Of a stretch of 64,000 nucleotides of DNA, positions 53,544 through 63,702 are shown piece after piece. This DNA comes from Entoloma clypeatum (Eukaryota > Basidiomycota > Agaricomycetes > Agaricales > Entolomataceae): NCBI GenBank assembly GCA_963565915.1, contig OY751495.1, forward strand, positions 248,001-312,000, written 5' to 3'. The notes beneath the pieces are model-generated. The model was not told where the DNA came from. It saw only the letters and a program-made list of their open reading frames with translations, and did not search any database. Position numbers and translations under genes: made by a program. Position 1 is the stretch's first letter, and each line of letters opens with the position of its first letter.

Positions 53544-56449
53544 ATGGATATTGATCAAGGCGAGAATATTGCGCCTCATGCTATGCCCTTCTCACCCCCA
53601 GCTCCGGGTCGTTCAATTGGCAAACGTCCGAAACTCAATTTATCTCAAAATCAGCAAACCAGGTTGAATACGGCGATGGCGAAAAAGTCATTTTGGAGGG
53701 TTTTGTTTGGCTTACTTCAGGAGGAAGAAGCAGAAAGAGATGTAATCGGTCATGCGTTGAGTGTTCTCGCACAGACATTGCAGTGTTTCAGATTGGAAGG
53801 AATCGAGATTGTCGATTTCTGCAGAGCAGAGAAACTGGCGCTGAACGCTAATGAGAAAACATTCGAAAACATGAAGCGCGCCCTTCGGAAAGGTTTAGAG
53901 GATGGAGATTGGGACGACTTGATCGCGGTTGCAGAACGTTTGCACTGTCTCAATTTGCATTCCCGAAGTGGCTAAGAACCTAAAGCAGTAGGAACTCAAA
54001 TTCCACTAACTAGAAACACCGTCGAGTCAGAGTGCGTATTGCCCCGTCGTAATCCGTGACTGTTAACATTCCGGGGATCGTGGCAGGCAAGATCAGGCCG
54101 TACGATTATACAAAGCCTTCAATGCAGAATTCAAAGGAAATGCTGTTCAATCCTTTCTCAAGGCGCTCGACATCTATGCCGATATTTATGATCCAAACAA
54201 GCACTATGGAAGATGTATTGCCCTCCTGCAGTCGAGCGGAACGGGAAAATCGCGCTTGGTTGAACAGTTAGGGAAGGAGGTACGTCAACATCCATCGCTA
54301 CCCCTGTCAAAAAGACTGATGAATAGCAGGTACCGACAGTCAGCATCTGTTTCCGCAAAGATCAGAGTCCAACGTCCGGCTGGCCGCTTGGTGACCAACC
54401 AGCTTACGACTTTTTCGTTGAAAACAATTCCAAGCCGTACCTGGTAATAGAACAATTCAAATGGCCCAGTCTTTGCTAAATTCCATCTGTGCCATAGGGG
54501 GATGAACTAGCGGCGGCTTTCATCGGAGCACTGGTCTCCGTTATCGCAGAAAAGCTCGTCCGGCGGATCGACTCTGCATCCTCAACAAGTGCACTCATGG
54601 AGGATTGGGCGCTTCCAACTCCAACCGTCTACGACAGTTCATCCCGTCTCGAGGCCTTCGAAGAGGTTAAACAAGTGGCTGAGATTTTACTGGAAACCAA
54701 TCGTGAAGACTTTATGCTGCAGCGGCCGCCATCCTGGTTGTCATGGTCGAACGATTATGTCGACCACCTCTATGCTGTGCTCTGCAAGCCTCACATCCAA
54801 AAGCTTGCAAATATTATCAGTTCCAAGTACAAGCGCTTCGTCATCGCTTTCGACGAGTGCTCGATGCTAAACTCGCTCCCACTTGTCTCAAAGTCGCGGC
54901 ACTATAACCCGCACACCGACACATTGCGCAAGATGTCACTTATGTCACTCCAGCACGTCATCAAGGCTTGCGACGTGAGCTCCGCAGACGGTGTTACAAT
55001 TTGGTTTGTTCTGCTGGATACATTGAATGACCTCGCTCCATCCGGCGAACATGCCACATCGCCTCCAATTATTCGCAATTTCTCTATGTTGCCGATCTGG
55101 CCCTACCTCGGGTTTAATCAACTGATTCCTAAGACCCCTCGCACCCTCGAAACAGCCGCTCAAGCCCTCAGCATGCGCCATTTGAAGGCATATGGGCGTC
55201 CGGTGAGCAGGGATGTCTTTCTGGATGTATCATTCCTCATACACTCCTCCCACTCCAGTACTGGTTTGGCATCGCCGATGCATACGTCCTGAGGGCAGCC
55301 ACACAAAAATTGTTTTTAGGAGATTTTGATCCCATGAATGTAAACAATGTTCTCGCCTCATTTTCAGTTCGAGTTGGGCTGGAAATTGGCGAGAGTGAAG
55401 CAACCGACCACTTGGCCAGGGAGGCCGTAGCAAGGCATATGCGCATTCTCCGAGGGGCTGTCGGTGGGCTCGTCATTACGACGTCTCCTCCCGAACCCGT
55501 CCTGGCTGTCGCTGCTGCGGACTGCCTGAGTGGGGATTGCGACGTTTATAGAAAGGCACTCAGGACACTCCTTGACCGCCTTGTCCTCCGAGGTTTCGTT
55601 CTCGAGCGAGGGAAAAAAGGAGACCTCTGTAGCCGTATTCTATTGGCTCGCGCCCGGGACCAGGCTACCGTGGTATCTCCCCAAGGTACACACCTGACAT
55701 ACCTCGATATTCAAGATGGAGGAGCCTTTGTTCGACCCGTGCAACTATCCTGGTTTCTACAAACCCTTCTCGGCACTCAACTTGGCGTCTCTGATAAGCA
55801 ATTGTGCGATAGGTTGCTTGAGAAGGCGTCAAATATCTGGATCAATTTCACGCACTTTGTTCAGCTAGAAGTATCTCTCGATGAGGTATCATCGGACTTC
55901 CTCTTTAAGGCGTGGATCTCTGGGGCAGCTTTCCACTGCGCACCCCTGCAGCCCGTGATTGATGGATTCTTCGTTGGGTATGACGGAGATCTAGAGGGAA
56001 AATTTGACATCAAGAAGCTCATACCTATTCCTTGGCAGACAAAGGCTAGGAGCCAGGCAGCAGACGTAAACCCTGTCGGCAATCTGACCACCCTTCCTAT
56101 CGTCGATGAGAATATGCCTTTGCGCAAGCCAGGCTGCCTTGTCATTCTCATGGACTTGGGCGCGTCAGCCCACTCTCAATCTGGAGGCCATGTTACATTG
56201 ACATATGGTGTGGCAGTGCCTCCGACTAAAAAGCGGGGGAGGTGGGGTGGTTATGCGAAACGGGAACCTGAACGATATTGCCTCAACATCCATGGACACC
56301 AATCATGGACGTATCCCATACTCGACCAACTTGATGCTCAATTCATGCAACTATTTCAACACATTCGGTCCTGTGCAAATCCCAAGTTTGCAGAGTTCTT
56401 GGAGCAGATGGACAATGATATGACATGGGCTGGGAGGGTAGATGACTGA
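53544..56449 (+). pseudogene. P-loop NTPase gene (SSGTGKSR type) with one in-frame stop in the first exon
   Basis: Exon 1 from ATG 53544 (alternative ATG 53460) to 54031, then exons 54087-54279, 54330-54443, 54498-55202 and 55259-56449, all GT-AG and in phase. Exon 2 holds Walker A (LLQSSGTGKSRLVEQ) after HYGRCIALL. Exon 3 has SICFRKDQSPTSGWPLGDQP. Exon 4 has a Walker B-like FVIAFDECSML. The C-terminal 400 residues form a large helical region ending MDNDMTWAGRVDD. This is a widespread basidiomycete ATPase type, often seen near transposons and CRN-like genes; its role is unknown. One TAA at 53973-53975 interrupts exon 1, in frame with GAA CCT AAA... that runs on to the donor at 54032. A CAA-to-TAA change or an unseen intron would explain it. 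Confidence 0.7.
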
Positions 56450-57260
56450 GGGTTTATAATCAGAATTTTCGATTCTGGACTATTGCAAGTTGATGTCTAC
56501 GCATTACGATGAACAGACATGTATGTACATGGATGGTGCGAAATTAATTAGAACTTAAAGGAATAATTTCAAGGCGGGGTATTGTGGGCAAAAGCCTGGG
56601 GGGCTTTCCGACCTGGCAGAGGATCCAACCTGGGGTAAGAGAGATGAGATTCGAGGGCGGGCGGTCAGTCTTATCTAATCTTGTCTTATCTTATCTAATC
56701 TACATCTTATCTTCATCATATCATATCTCATCATATCTATGGCTGTGCGACACATGTACGCCACTGTATTACAGTATTGGAGAGGCAGAGGAGGAAGCAG
56801 GCGCAACGGGTGCATATCGATAGCTGATGATGTGTCTACAACAGGCTGAATGTGCTATGTAGTCTACATCACGTGATTGTGTGGAGTTGGGCCAGAGGCC
56901 CTACTCCAGGTGCCCCCCTTCTGTATGGCGACATCCTCATCACCTCGAGAAACTGTGGCTTCTAAAAACATTGTGAGTAGTCGTAATCCATCTCTGAGGG
57001 ACTTGAGAGCATCTCCCAAGCCTGGGGATGTGTTTTGTGAGTTTGAAAACAGTGAGGTATGGTGATGACAAGGGCGGGGCAGTACATGTGCATGGTCATG
57101 TCGAGGGCATTGACGTGCAGATCGGGGTCGTGTCTGGCATTGACGAGACCAGCATTGAAGTGTTGCGAACGGCGCAGATGAGGGGGGACAGAGTGCAGAG
57201 AGGTCACATGGAGGTGGCGGTGAAAGTGGTCGGGGTACCAGAGGTGGTGGCAAAACAGGG
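56450..57260. other. stretch with a possible minus-strand gene remnant
   Basis: TATC/ATCT-rich low-complexity DNA at 56675-56740. Minus-strand frame 56962-57207 (SQHFNAGLVNARHDPDLHVN, MTMHMYCPALVITIPHCFQ) and an overlapping frame 56864-57253 look weakly coding and may be a remnant of the host sequence into which copia-3 inserted. Confidence 0.3.
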
Positions 57261-57549
57261 TGTTGAGAATGTAGATGGAGAAAACTTATCTATTCAATAG
57301 ATAAGTACATCTTATATACTAAAACTTATCTATTCAATAGATAAGTACATCTTATATACTAAAACTAAGCAGAAACTGTATCTTAGAGACCAATGAAAGT
57401 GGAGTATAACTAAAGGAATGTAAGGTGATGTAGGTAATGAGCTGTGTATGTAGAAATGGTTGCATATAAGTATATAATTGGAAGGAGTAATCACCGGGCT
57501 GGTGCGTTTACCAAAATGGGCAACTACACTGCAACAGCGGTTCCCAACA
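57261..57549 (-). repeat. copia-3 3' LTR with duplicated palindrome
   Basis: 289 bp. It contains two perfect 40-bp tandem copies (57281-57320, 57321-57360), each with a palindrome made of ACTTATCTATT and AATAGATAAGT around a single C (57284-57306, 57324-57346). Confidence 0.8.
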
Positions 57550-57556
57550 CTCCCCC

Positions 57557-58569
57557 TTAGTTGCGCATGAGGCCTATCCAGTAGGTCAGAAGTTCGTGCG
57601 CAGCCCTAGCAAGCCCCTTTGTGAATAAGTCAGCCAAATTTTTGTCAGTTGGAACATAGACGATAGATATGGTACCAAGGCCGACGTGATCCCATAAGAA
57701 GTGAAGCGAGATGTCGATGTGCTTCGTACGAGCATGAAATTCGGGGTTGTGAGCGATGGCAATGGCAGCTTGATTATCGCTGTGGATAGTTGAAGTCGCT
57801 GGTTGAGGAATTTCGAGTTCGGTCCTATGCCAGAGAACCTGCCTGGCAAGGTGTGTGGCAGCCATGTATTTGGCCTCGGCGGTTGAGAGAGCAATTGTCG
57901 ATTGCTTTTTCGAGCTCCAGGCGAATGCTCCTCCTGCGAGTAAGATGACATACCCACTGATTGATTTGCGGTCCACGTCGGTAGCCCAGTTGGCATTGCA
58001 GAAAAAGGTGAGTTCGGTGGTCCAGGTTTTGTCGGTACCACCAAACGTAGTCCTTCGTGCCTTTGAGGTAGCGAAAGATTCGCTTGACAGCCGTCCAGTG
58101 TTTCGGCTTCGGGTGCCTAGTGAACTGAGCAAGGCGTTGGACGGAGTAGGTGATGTCAGGTTGTGTGCCTATTGCTGCGTACATCAGCAAACCGATGGCG
58201 GTCGCATACATACTGGATCCTCGCTGATCCTCTTCCTTCTCCTCTCCTCCCCCCCTTTCTGCTCCTTCTGCCTCTTCCGCGTCCTCGTCCAGTGTTGGCA
58301 TCGGCAAGTCCAAATTTGTGTAGCAGGGAGTCGATATAGTGGGATTGGGATAGGGTGATGGTCTTCTGTTCTTTGTCGCGGTCGACCTTGATGCCGAGGA
58401 GTAGGGATGAGGAGCTCAGGGTGTTGATATTGAATTTTGATCGGGGTTCCGCCTCAACACAATTGGTTTCGGTGACATTGTTTGTGATCACCACGAGGTC
58501 ATCAACCCAAATAAGGATGATTGAGAACTTTGTCGTTCCGTTATCTCTCGATCGTGTCGCGTCTCTTCT
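57557..58569 (-). pseudogene. copia-3 pol: C-terminal RT and RNase H
   Basis: From right to left: ILIWVDDLVVITNN (RT xVDD box), LLLGIKVDRDKEQKTITLSQ, an in-frame low-complexity insert (Gly/Arg/Glu-rich, near 58225-58290), ATAIGLLMYAAIGTQPDITY with FRYLKGTKDYV, then after a frameshift near 58050 the RNase H (CNANWATDVDRKSISGYVIL, STAEAKYMAATHLARQVLWH, KHIDISLHFLWDHV, LADLFTKGLARAAHELL). A frameshift and the truncation at 58569 make it non-functional. Confidence 0.88.
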
Positions 58570-58957
58570 TGTTACGGACTTACCAGTTTGTATGTTACGC
58601 ACTTTTCCCTTGCATTGTACCTTCGTTATTTCTTTGACTCATCGGGCCGCTTATTCATTTACCTTTACTCTACCATTCTCCTTTAGTATACTTCGCTCCT
58701 GCGCTGACTCGCACTCCGCAGTAGGGATTACTCAGTCCGCAGTCGTCTGACTCACTTCGCACTGCCTTTCTGCAGTTACTGACTCATCCGCACTGCCTTC
58801 TGCAGCTACTGACTCACTCGCTACCGCTCGTAGCCAGTACTATATAAACCCCATGTACCATAGCTACATTCCTTAGATTTAGCAATCACTTTGCTCTTCG
58901 CCTTTCCACTTCCTGCATACTCTGCCCGAACCTTGGAATGGTTTGTTAAGCATAACA
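58570..58957 (+). repeat. gypsy-2 5' LTR
   Basis: 388 bp, TGTTACGG...CATAACA. TATA box TATATAAA at 58841-58848. The likely transcript start, about 30 bp downstream, lies at or near AGATTTAGCAA (58875-58885). Four exact TGACTCA words precede TATA (58635, 58748, 58780, 58810). Confidence 0.93.
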
Positions 58958-58959
58958 AG

Positions 58960-58970
58960 TTGCTAAATCT
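58960..58970 (+). other. gypsy-2 self-priming site
   Basis: TTGCTAAATCT, two bases after the LTR end, is the exact reverse complement of AGATTTAGCAA in the LTR (58875-58885), 27-34 bp downstream of the TATA box. This matches the Tf1-type mechanism, in which the first 11 nt of the RNA fold back and prime reverse transcription. No tRNA 3'-end match was seen at this site. Confidence 0.75.
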
Positions 58971-59020
58971 CGTTAGGTTCGCCCAGAGCGAAGAGAGCAA
59001 CTACCAGACGAGTCAAGACG

Positions 59021-59412
59021 TTGCGCTTCTTTGAAGACTTCACCAGTAACCCATTCAGCACGCCAGAAGCCCGACAGGAGGAGCAAAGTCCTCGAGACAG
59101 TATCAGTTTTACACTCATCCAGCAGTACATCGAATCGGAGATCCGTCGCATCCTACAGCAGGTGCTTGACGAAGAACTAGACAACGACGAGCATCGCCCC
59201 CACGGCGAGATAGCAGAGAGCATCCATCTTGCTCGGCAACACCAGATCGCGCATTACAACGCCCGACAGAATGAACTCGAAAGCTTTCGCGTTCAAGAAG
59301 GACCTCAGACAGGTCGGATCACAGAGATCAGAGAGTTTATCGGTGTCCAGACAACCGTTATCAGAAGATTGATTAGGACGCTCACATCGAGACGTCCCAG
59401 AGCCACATCATC
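59021..59412 (+). CDS. open frame upstream of gypsy-2 Gag
   Basis: Open frame overlapping Gag in another frame (it stays open to 59746). The first 130 codons look coding: FEDFTSNPFSTPEARQEEQS, IQQYIESEIRRILQQVLDEE, ESIHLARQHQIAHYNARQNE, helical and charged. There is no ATG at the left end (it opens with TTG), so it may be an extra Gag segment joined by frameshift, splicing or ancestral continuity, or a leader ORF. Confidence 0.4.
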
Positions 59413-60615
59413 ATGTCTTACTCGAAGCAGCAGATCTACGCCCACTTCACCATCGAAGAACAACAAACCGAGTACAACCGCTGGGCACGAAACGAGAGAC
59501 TTGACCCCTTCTCGAGACCAACAGATGTGCAGGAACAGAGATTCCTTAGAGATTTACAGAGGAAATACTCTGAACGTTTTGCCACCGATTCCGCCGACGA
59601 GTCCCCTGATGAATTTACTTTTGACTCCGCGCAGTCAGATATCGAACAGACACCTAGAACAGGGACTCATTTTCAATCCTTACCTGTATCCCGAACCCCA
59701 TCTTCATCCCAACAACCCGACTCCTCTTCTCCTCCGCAGACTCTAAACATGGCAGAAGCTCCGGCTGTACAAACAATGGATACATCCAAGATCATCAAGG
59801 ATCCTGGGATGTTCAAGGACAGATACACCTTCGACGAGTGGTGGAAAGCCACCAAACTATACATCAGGTTCCAAAAGAGCCTCACAGACGATCAGAAGAT
59901 TCTTGCGGTGTTATCCCGCATGATGGAAGGGTCTGGCAGACACTGGGCCAGTAACAAGTTAGACGCTCTTGCCGTTGACAACGAGAACATCACCTGGCTA
60001 GGTTTTTCCGATGATATCGCCACACGATTCTCCATCGCCAACAAGTCGGTCGCTGCCAAAGCGAGACTCGAAGTCCTGAAACAAGAGAAACGCACTGTTG
60101 ATGAATTCTTGGATGAATTTGAAGAACTCTTGAAACGGTCAAATCTTGGCAAAGAAACTGGGAAATACATCCTAGAGAAGAACATCAACTGCAGAATCTC
60201 TGAACAAGTGGCCAGCGATGGCAAGACGTACACCGATTACGCAAAGGAGATCCGAAACAAGGGACGACAGATGGAAGGACACGCACTGGTCATCCGAGGT
60301 GGCGGCGACATGCGCACCAGATCGGGTACCACTTATGGTGGACAGGGCAAAGCTATAGAGATCGACAAAGCAGGAGTAGCCCGTTGCTACAACTGTCAAC
60401 GCTTTGGTCATCTGGCTAAAGACTGTAGCGCTCCAAAGAAGAAAGATGGTCGCAAGTGTTTCAACTGTGACCAAGAAGGCCATATCGTGTGCAACTGCCG
60501 CAAGCCGAAGAAGAACTCCGGAAGGGTTAGGAAGGTGTCCGAGGAAGATGCCGAGAATGATGAAACCACAATCTTAGAAGCCGACGAGAAGGATCTTCCC
60601 GAAGGGTCCGATTAA
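59413..60615 (+). CDS. gypsy-2 Gag
   Basis: 400 residues, ATG at 59413, TAA at 60613-60615. Residues about 120-290 form the retrotransposon Gag core (DRYTFDEWWKATKLYIRFQ, ILAVLSRMMEGSGRHWAS, KQEKRTVDEFLDEFEELLK). Two CCHC knuckles follow: CYNCQRFGHLAKDC and CFNCDQEGHIVCNC. The end is Lys/Glu-rich. The pol frame overlaps the last 50 bases in the -1 register (open from 60564), suggesting a frameshift or a separate pol ORF; I see no standard slippery heptamer. No damage is visible in Gag itself. Confidence 0.92.
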   Translation: MSYSKQQIYAHFTIEEQQTEYNRWARNERLDPFSRPTDVQEQRFLRDLQRKYSERFATDSADESPDEFTFDSAQSDIEQTPRTGTHFQSLPVSRTPSSSQQPDSSSPPQTLNMAEAPAVQTMDTSKIIKDPGMFKDRYTFDEWWKATKLYIRFQKSLTDDQKILAVLSRMMEGSGRHWASNKLDALAVDNENITWLGFSDDIATRFSIANKSVAAKARLEVLKQEKRTVDEFLDEFEELLKRSNLGKETGKYILEKNINCRISEQVASDGKTYTDYAKEIRNKGRQMEGHALVIRGGGDMRTRSGTTYGGQGKAIEIDKAGVARCYNCQRFGHLAKDCSAPKKKDGRKCFNCDQEGHIVCNCRKPKKNSGRVRKVSEEDAENDETTILEADEKDLPEGSD

Positions 60616-60935
60616 ACGACGCTAAGTCGCGACCCTTATCTATTAAACGGACTTGCTTGCCTTGTATGACTGCAGACAATAGAACCTATGTCATCCCTGC
60701 CAAGAGAGCCGCTGCGTCGACTAAAATTGTGAAGGGAAATAAACCTCCGAAAAGACGAGAAATCAGGCTGTTAGCGCAGCTCAAAACACGACGAGGACCA
60801 AAGGTTATCCGACCTGAGGTTGACAGCGGATGTGAACGCACATGCATTCATCCCAGAATAGTACGCGAACAGAACCTCCCCACGCGAGGAATACCACCCA
60901 TAGCAATTCTAAATGCGGATGGATCACCAAATTGA
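60616..60935 (+). pseudogene. gypsy-2 pol: protease (ends at in-frame TGA)
   Basis: Pol frame start. PEVDSGCERTCIHPRIV carries the aspartic protease Asp-Ser-Gly site; it continues IAILNADGSPN, then TGA at 60933-60935. The downstream segment (QQKASQLAEVKLDLGEHQET, then LLGHDWLVHHNPTINW) is in the same frame, so TGA is a nonsense mutation in the protease. Confidence 0.88.
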
Positions 60936-62627
60936 CAACAGAAAGCGAGCCAACTTGCCGAAGTCAAGCTGGATTTGGGAGAACATCAGGAAACCATGGA
61001 AGCAATGGTACTGGACATTGGGAGAACGGACATGCTCTTGGGACATGACTGGTTGGTACACCACAACCCCACAATCAATTGGACAACCGGCGCGGTAACA
61101 TTTAATCGGTGCCCAACAACATGTCGAACCAAACACTCGGATTTTAGGATTAACCTTAATGGTCGCAAACACTGGGTTCGCATGGTTGAGGTGTGCGACA
61201 AAGATGCACCCAAAAAGTCGGATCAGAAATGGAAGCCTGGAGACCCTATTTTGGAAGCTGTCACTCCCACACCACCTCCCACAACCAAACGACCCTCATA
61301 TGTTGAACGATTTGCTCATCTTTTCGAGAAAGAGAACTTTGACAAGATCCCAAAGGAGAGGGAATGGGACCATGGTATTGAACTTACACCAGACGCACCA
61401 AAGGAACTAGGGGGAAATACATATCCTATGACGCAAAAGGAACAAGAAGAATTGGACGCATTCATTGACGAGGGTCTAGCAACAGGAAAGATCCGCCCGT
61501 CCAAATCCCCTTATGCCTCCCCTTGCTTCTTCATCAACAAAAAGGATGGCTCCAAACGATTGGTACAAGATTACTGCATGGTCAATAAATTCACGGTCAA
61601 AGACAAGTTCCCACTCCCACGAATATCCGATCTCTTGGACGTACTGAAAGATGCGGTCTACTTCAATAAAATGGACATCATGTGGGGCTATAACAACGTC
61701 CGGATTAAGGAGGGCGATGAATGGAAAGCTGCCTTCCTCACCAGTCAAGGATTGTTCGAACCATTGGTCATGTCTTTTGGTCTTTGCAACTCCCCGGGAA
61801 CGTTCTCTCGAATGATGGCTAGTCTATTCCGGGACCAGATCCGCCGACGTATCTGCGTGATCTACATGGATGACATTGTGGTTATTGGTAAAACCAAGGA
61901 AGAACTCACGCAAAACACCAAAGAAATCCTACAGATCATATCGGACAATGATTTGTTCCTAAAGGAGAAGAAGTGTTTATGGGAAGTAACAAAATGTCCT
62001 ATATTGGGATATGTGGTTGGTGAGGGACGTGTTGAGATGGAAACCGAGAAGCTGGATACAATCCAAAACTGGCGAGCACCCACATCAAAAAAGGAAGTTC
62101 AGAAGTTTCTTGGATTTGCCAACTTCTATCGACGTTTTATTGAAGGGTACTCAAACATTGCAAAACCTCTCACCACGCTCACAGGCGGTACGGCATTTAC
62201 TTGGGGACCAACAGAGCAGCAAGCCTTTGAAGGTCTCATACGGGCAATTACATCGGCACCAGTCTTGGCATTACCGAAATCAGAGGGACAGTTCAGGGTT
62301 GAAACCGATGCATCGGGCTATGCAATTGGAGCAGTACTCTCTCAGAAGCAAGACGACAAATGGCACCCCATCGCATTCTTGTCGCGGACCATGTCCGCGG
62401 CCAAACAGAATTACGAGATATACGACAAGGAACTCCTGGCGGTCATGGAAGCATTAAAAGATTGGAGACACTATCTGCTCGAAGCCAGGGAGCGTTTCGA
62501 AATCTTGACTGATCACAAGAACCTGGAATATTTCCGTCATCCTCAGGACCTGAATCAACGACAGCGATGCTGGAAAATGAAGTTACAAGACTATGACTTT
62601 GAATCACGGCATGTACCCGGCAAATGA
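60936..62627 (+). pseudogene. gypsy-2 pol: protease end, RT and RNase H
   Basis: RT motifs: GKIRPSKSPYASPCFFINKK, FNKMDIMWGYNNVRIKEGD (first catalytic Asp), VMSFGLCNSPGTFSRMM, CVIYMDDIVV (YMDD box), KEVQKFLGFANFYRRFIEGY. The tether and RNase H (FRVETDASGYAIGAVLSQK, FEILTDHKNLEYF) are the same as at the left window edge. The frame ends at TGA 62625-62627 because 41 bp present in gypsy-1 are deleted here. Confidence 0.93.
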
Positions 62628-63702
62628 AGCGGAACTCGAACCACAAGACAGTGACCAAATGCGCAAGGAGGGACTATTCTTGAAACGGTTGGAATCAGAA
62701 GATGTGGTATAAATGGAGATGTTCATGGAGGAACAATTCTTTGAAGGGGGTGAAACATCTGATTCCATCAAAATTGGAAACATCACGACCATTGAAAATC
62801 CGTGGATTGCACGCATCAAGGGTTCAAACCGCATGGAGACAGAAGTAGCCCAGGGTCTAAAGAAGAATCCTCATTGGTATCAACAGGAAAACGGCATCAC
62901 ATATGCAGGCGAACGAGTCTATGTCCCGCCAGATCCGCAATTGTGACAAGAATTGATGTTTGAATCACATGATGCACCAGTGGCTGGACACCCAGGACAG
63001 TACCAGACACATGAACTCCTCACTCGCACCTACTGGTGGCCTACCATACTGCATGATGTGAAGAAGTACGTGAAGGGTTGCGACACTTGTCAACGCAACA
63101 AGATCAACCGACAAAAGCGACATGCTCCGCTACATCCCCATGCAGCACCAAGTCACCCATGGGAAGACATAGGAATCGACGTCGTGGGACCAATACCAGA
63201 ATCTGATGGAAAAAACGCAATTCTGGTCATCACGGATAGACATTCGAAGATGCTTCACCTCATTCCGACAACCGTGGAACTATCGGCTGAAGGATTAGCC
63301 AAGATCTATCGGGATCAGATATGGAAGCTTCATGGGATCCCCAAGAAGATCATCAGCGATAGGGGACCGCAGTTCGCCACGAAGTCCATGGAGATACTCT
63401 GCCGCATGTTAGGGATCAAGAGGAACCTGTCCACCGCATACCACCCACAGACTGATGGACAGGCCGAGCGATCGCATCAGGAAACAGAAGTATTCTTACG
63501 AAACTTTGTCAACCACCTACAGGATGATTGGGCTGAATGGATCGCAATCACAGAGTTCCAGTACAATGACAAAGAACATCAGGCAACGAAGCACACCCCA
63601 TTCTACCTCAACTACGGTTTACATCTGTGTAAGGGAGAACTCGTGTTAGAAGATACCAATCCGGCTGCCAACGACTTCTTGAAAAAACTCAAACAGGCAT
63701 GA
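62628..63702 (+). pseudogene. gypsy-2 pol: integrase (broken by three stops)
   Basis: Linker segment, then the integrase zinc domain with His (GHPGQYQTHELL), WWP and CDTCQRNK (the CxxC lost from gypsy-1). The catalytic core has Asp in IDVVGPIPE, Asp in IISDRGPQF and Glu in GQAERSHQE. Stops at 62710 (TAA; gypsy-1 has CAA), 62944 (TGA; gypsy-1 has CGA) and 63700 (TGA; gypsy-1 has CGA). Confidence 0.92.

Larger units (their letters stand above)
57261..58569 (-). mobile_element. Ty1/copia element 'copia-3', 3' part, cut by gypsy-2
   Basis: The 3' LTR 57261-57549 (TGTTGAGAA...TTCCCAACA), purine tract GGGGGAG on the minus strand (57551-57555), then RNase H and the C-terminal RT of a copia polyprotein on the minus strand. 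Homology stops exactly where the gypsy-2 LTR begins at 58570. The rest of copia-3 should lie beyond the right end of gypsy-2, outside the window. It is a lineage distinct from copia-1 and copia-2. Confidence 0.88.

Noticed and set aside
60564..60615. Programmed -1 frameshift site between gypsy-2 Gag and pol
   Set aside because: The frames overlap correctly but no standard slippery heptamer or Ty1-type CTTAGGC is present in the overlap, so I do not call a site.
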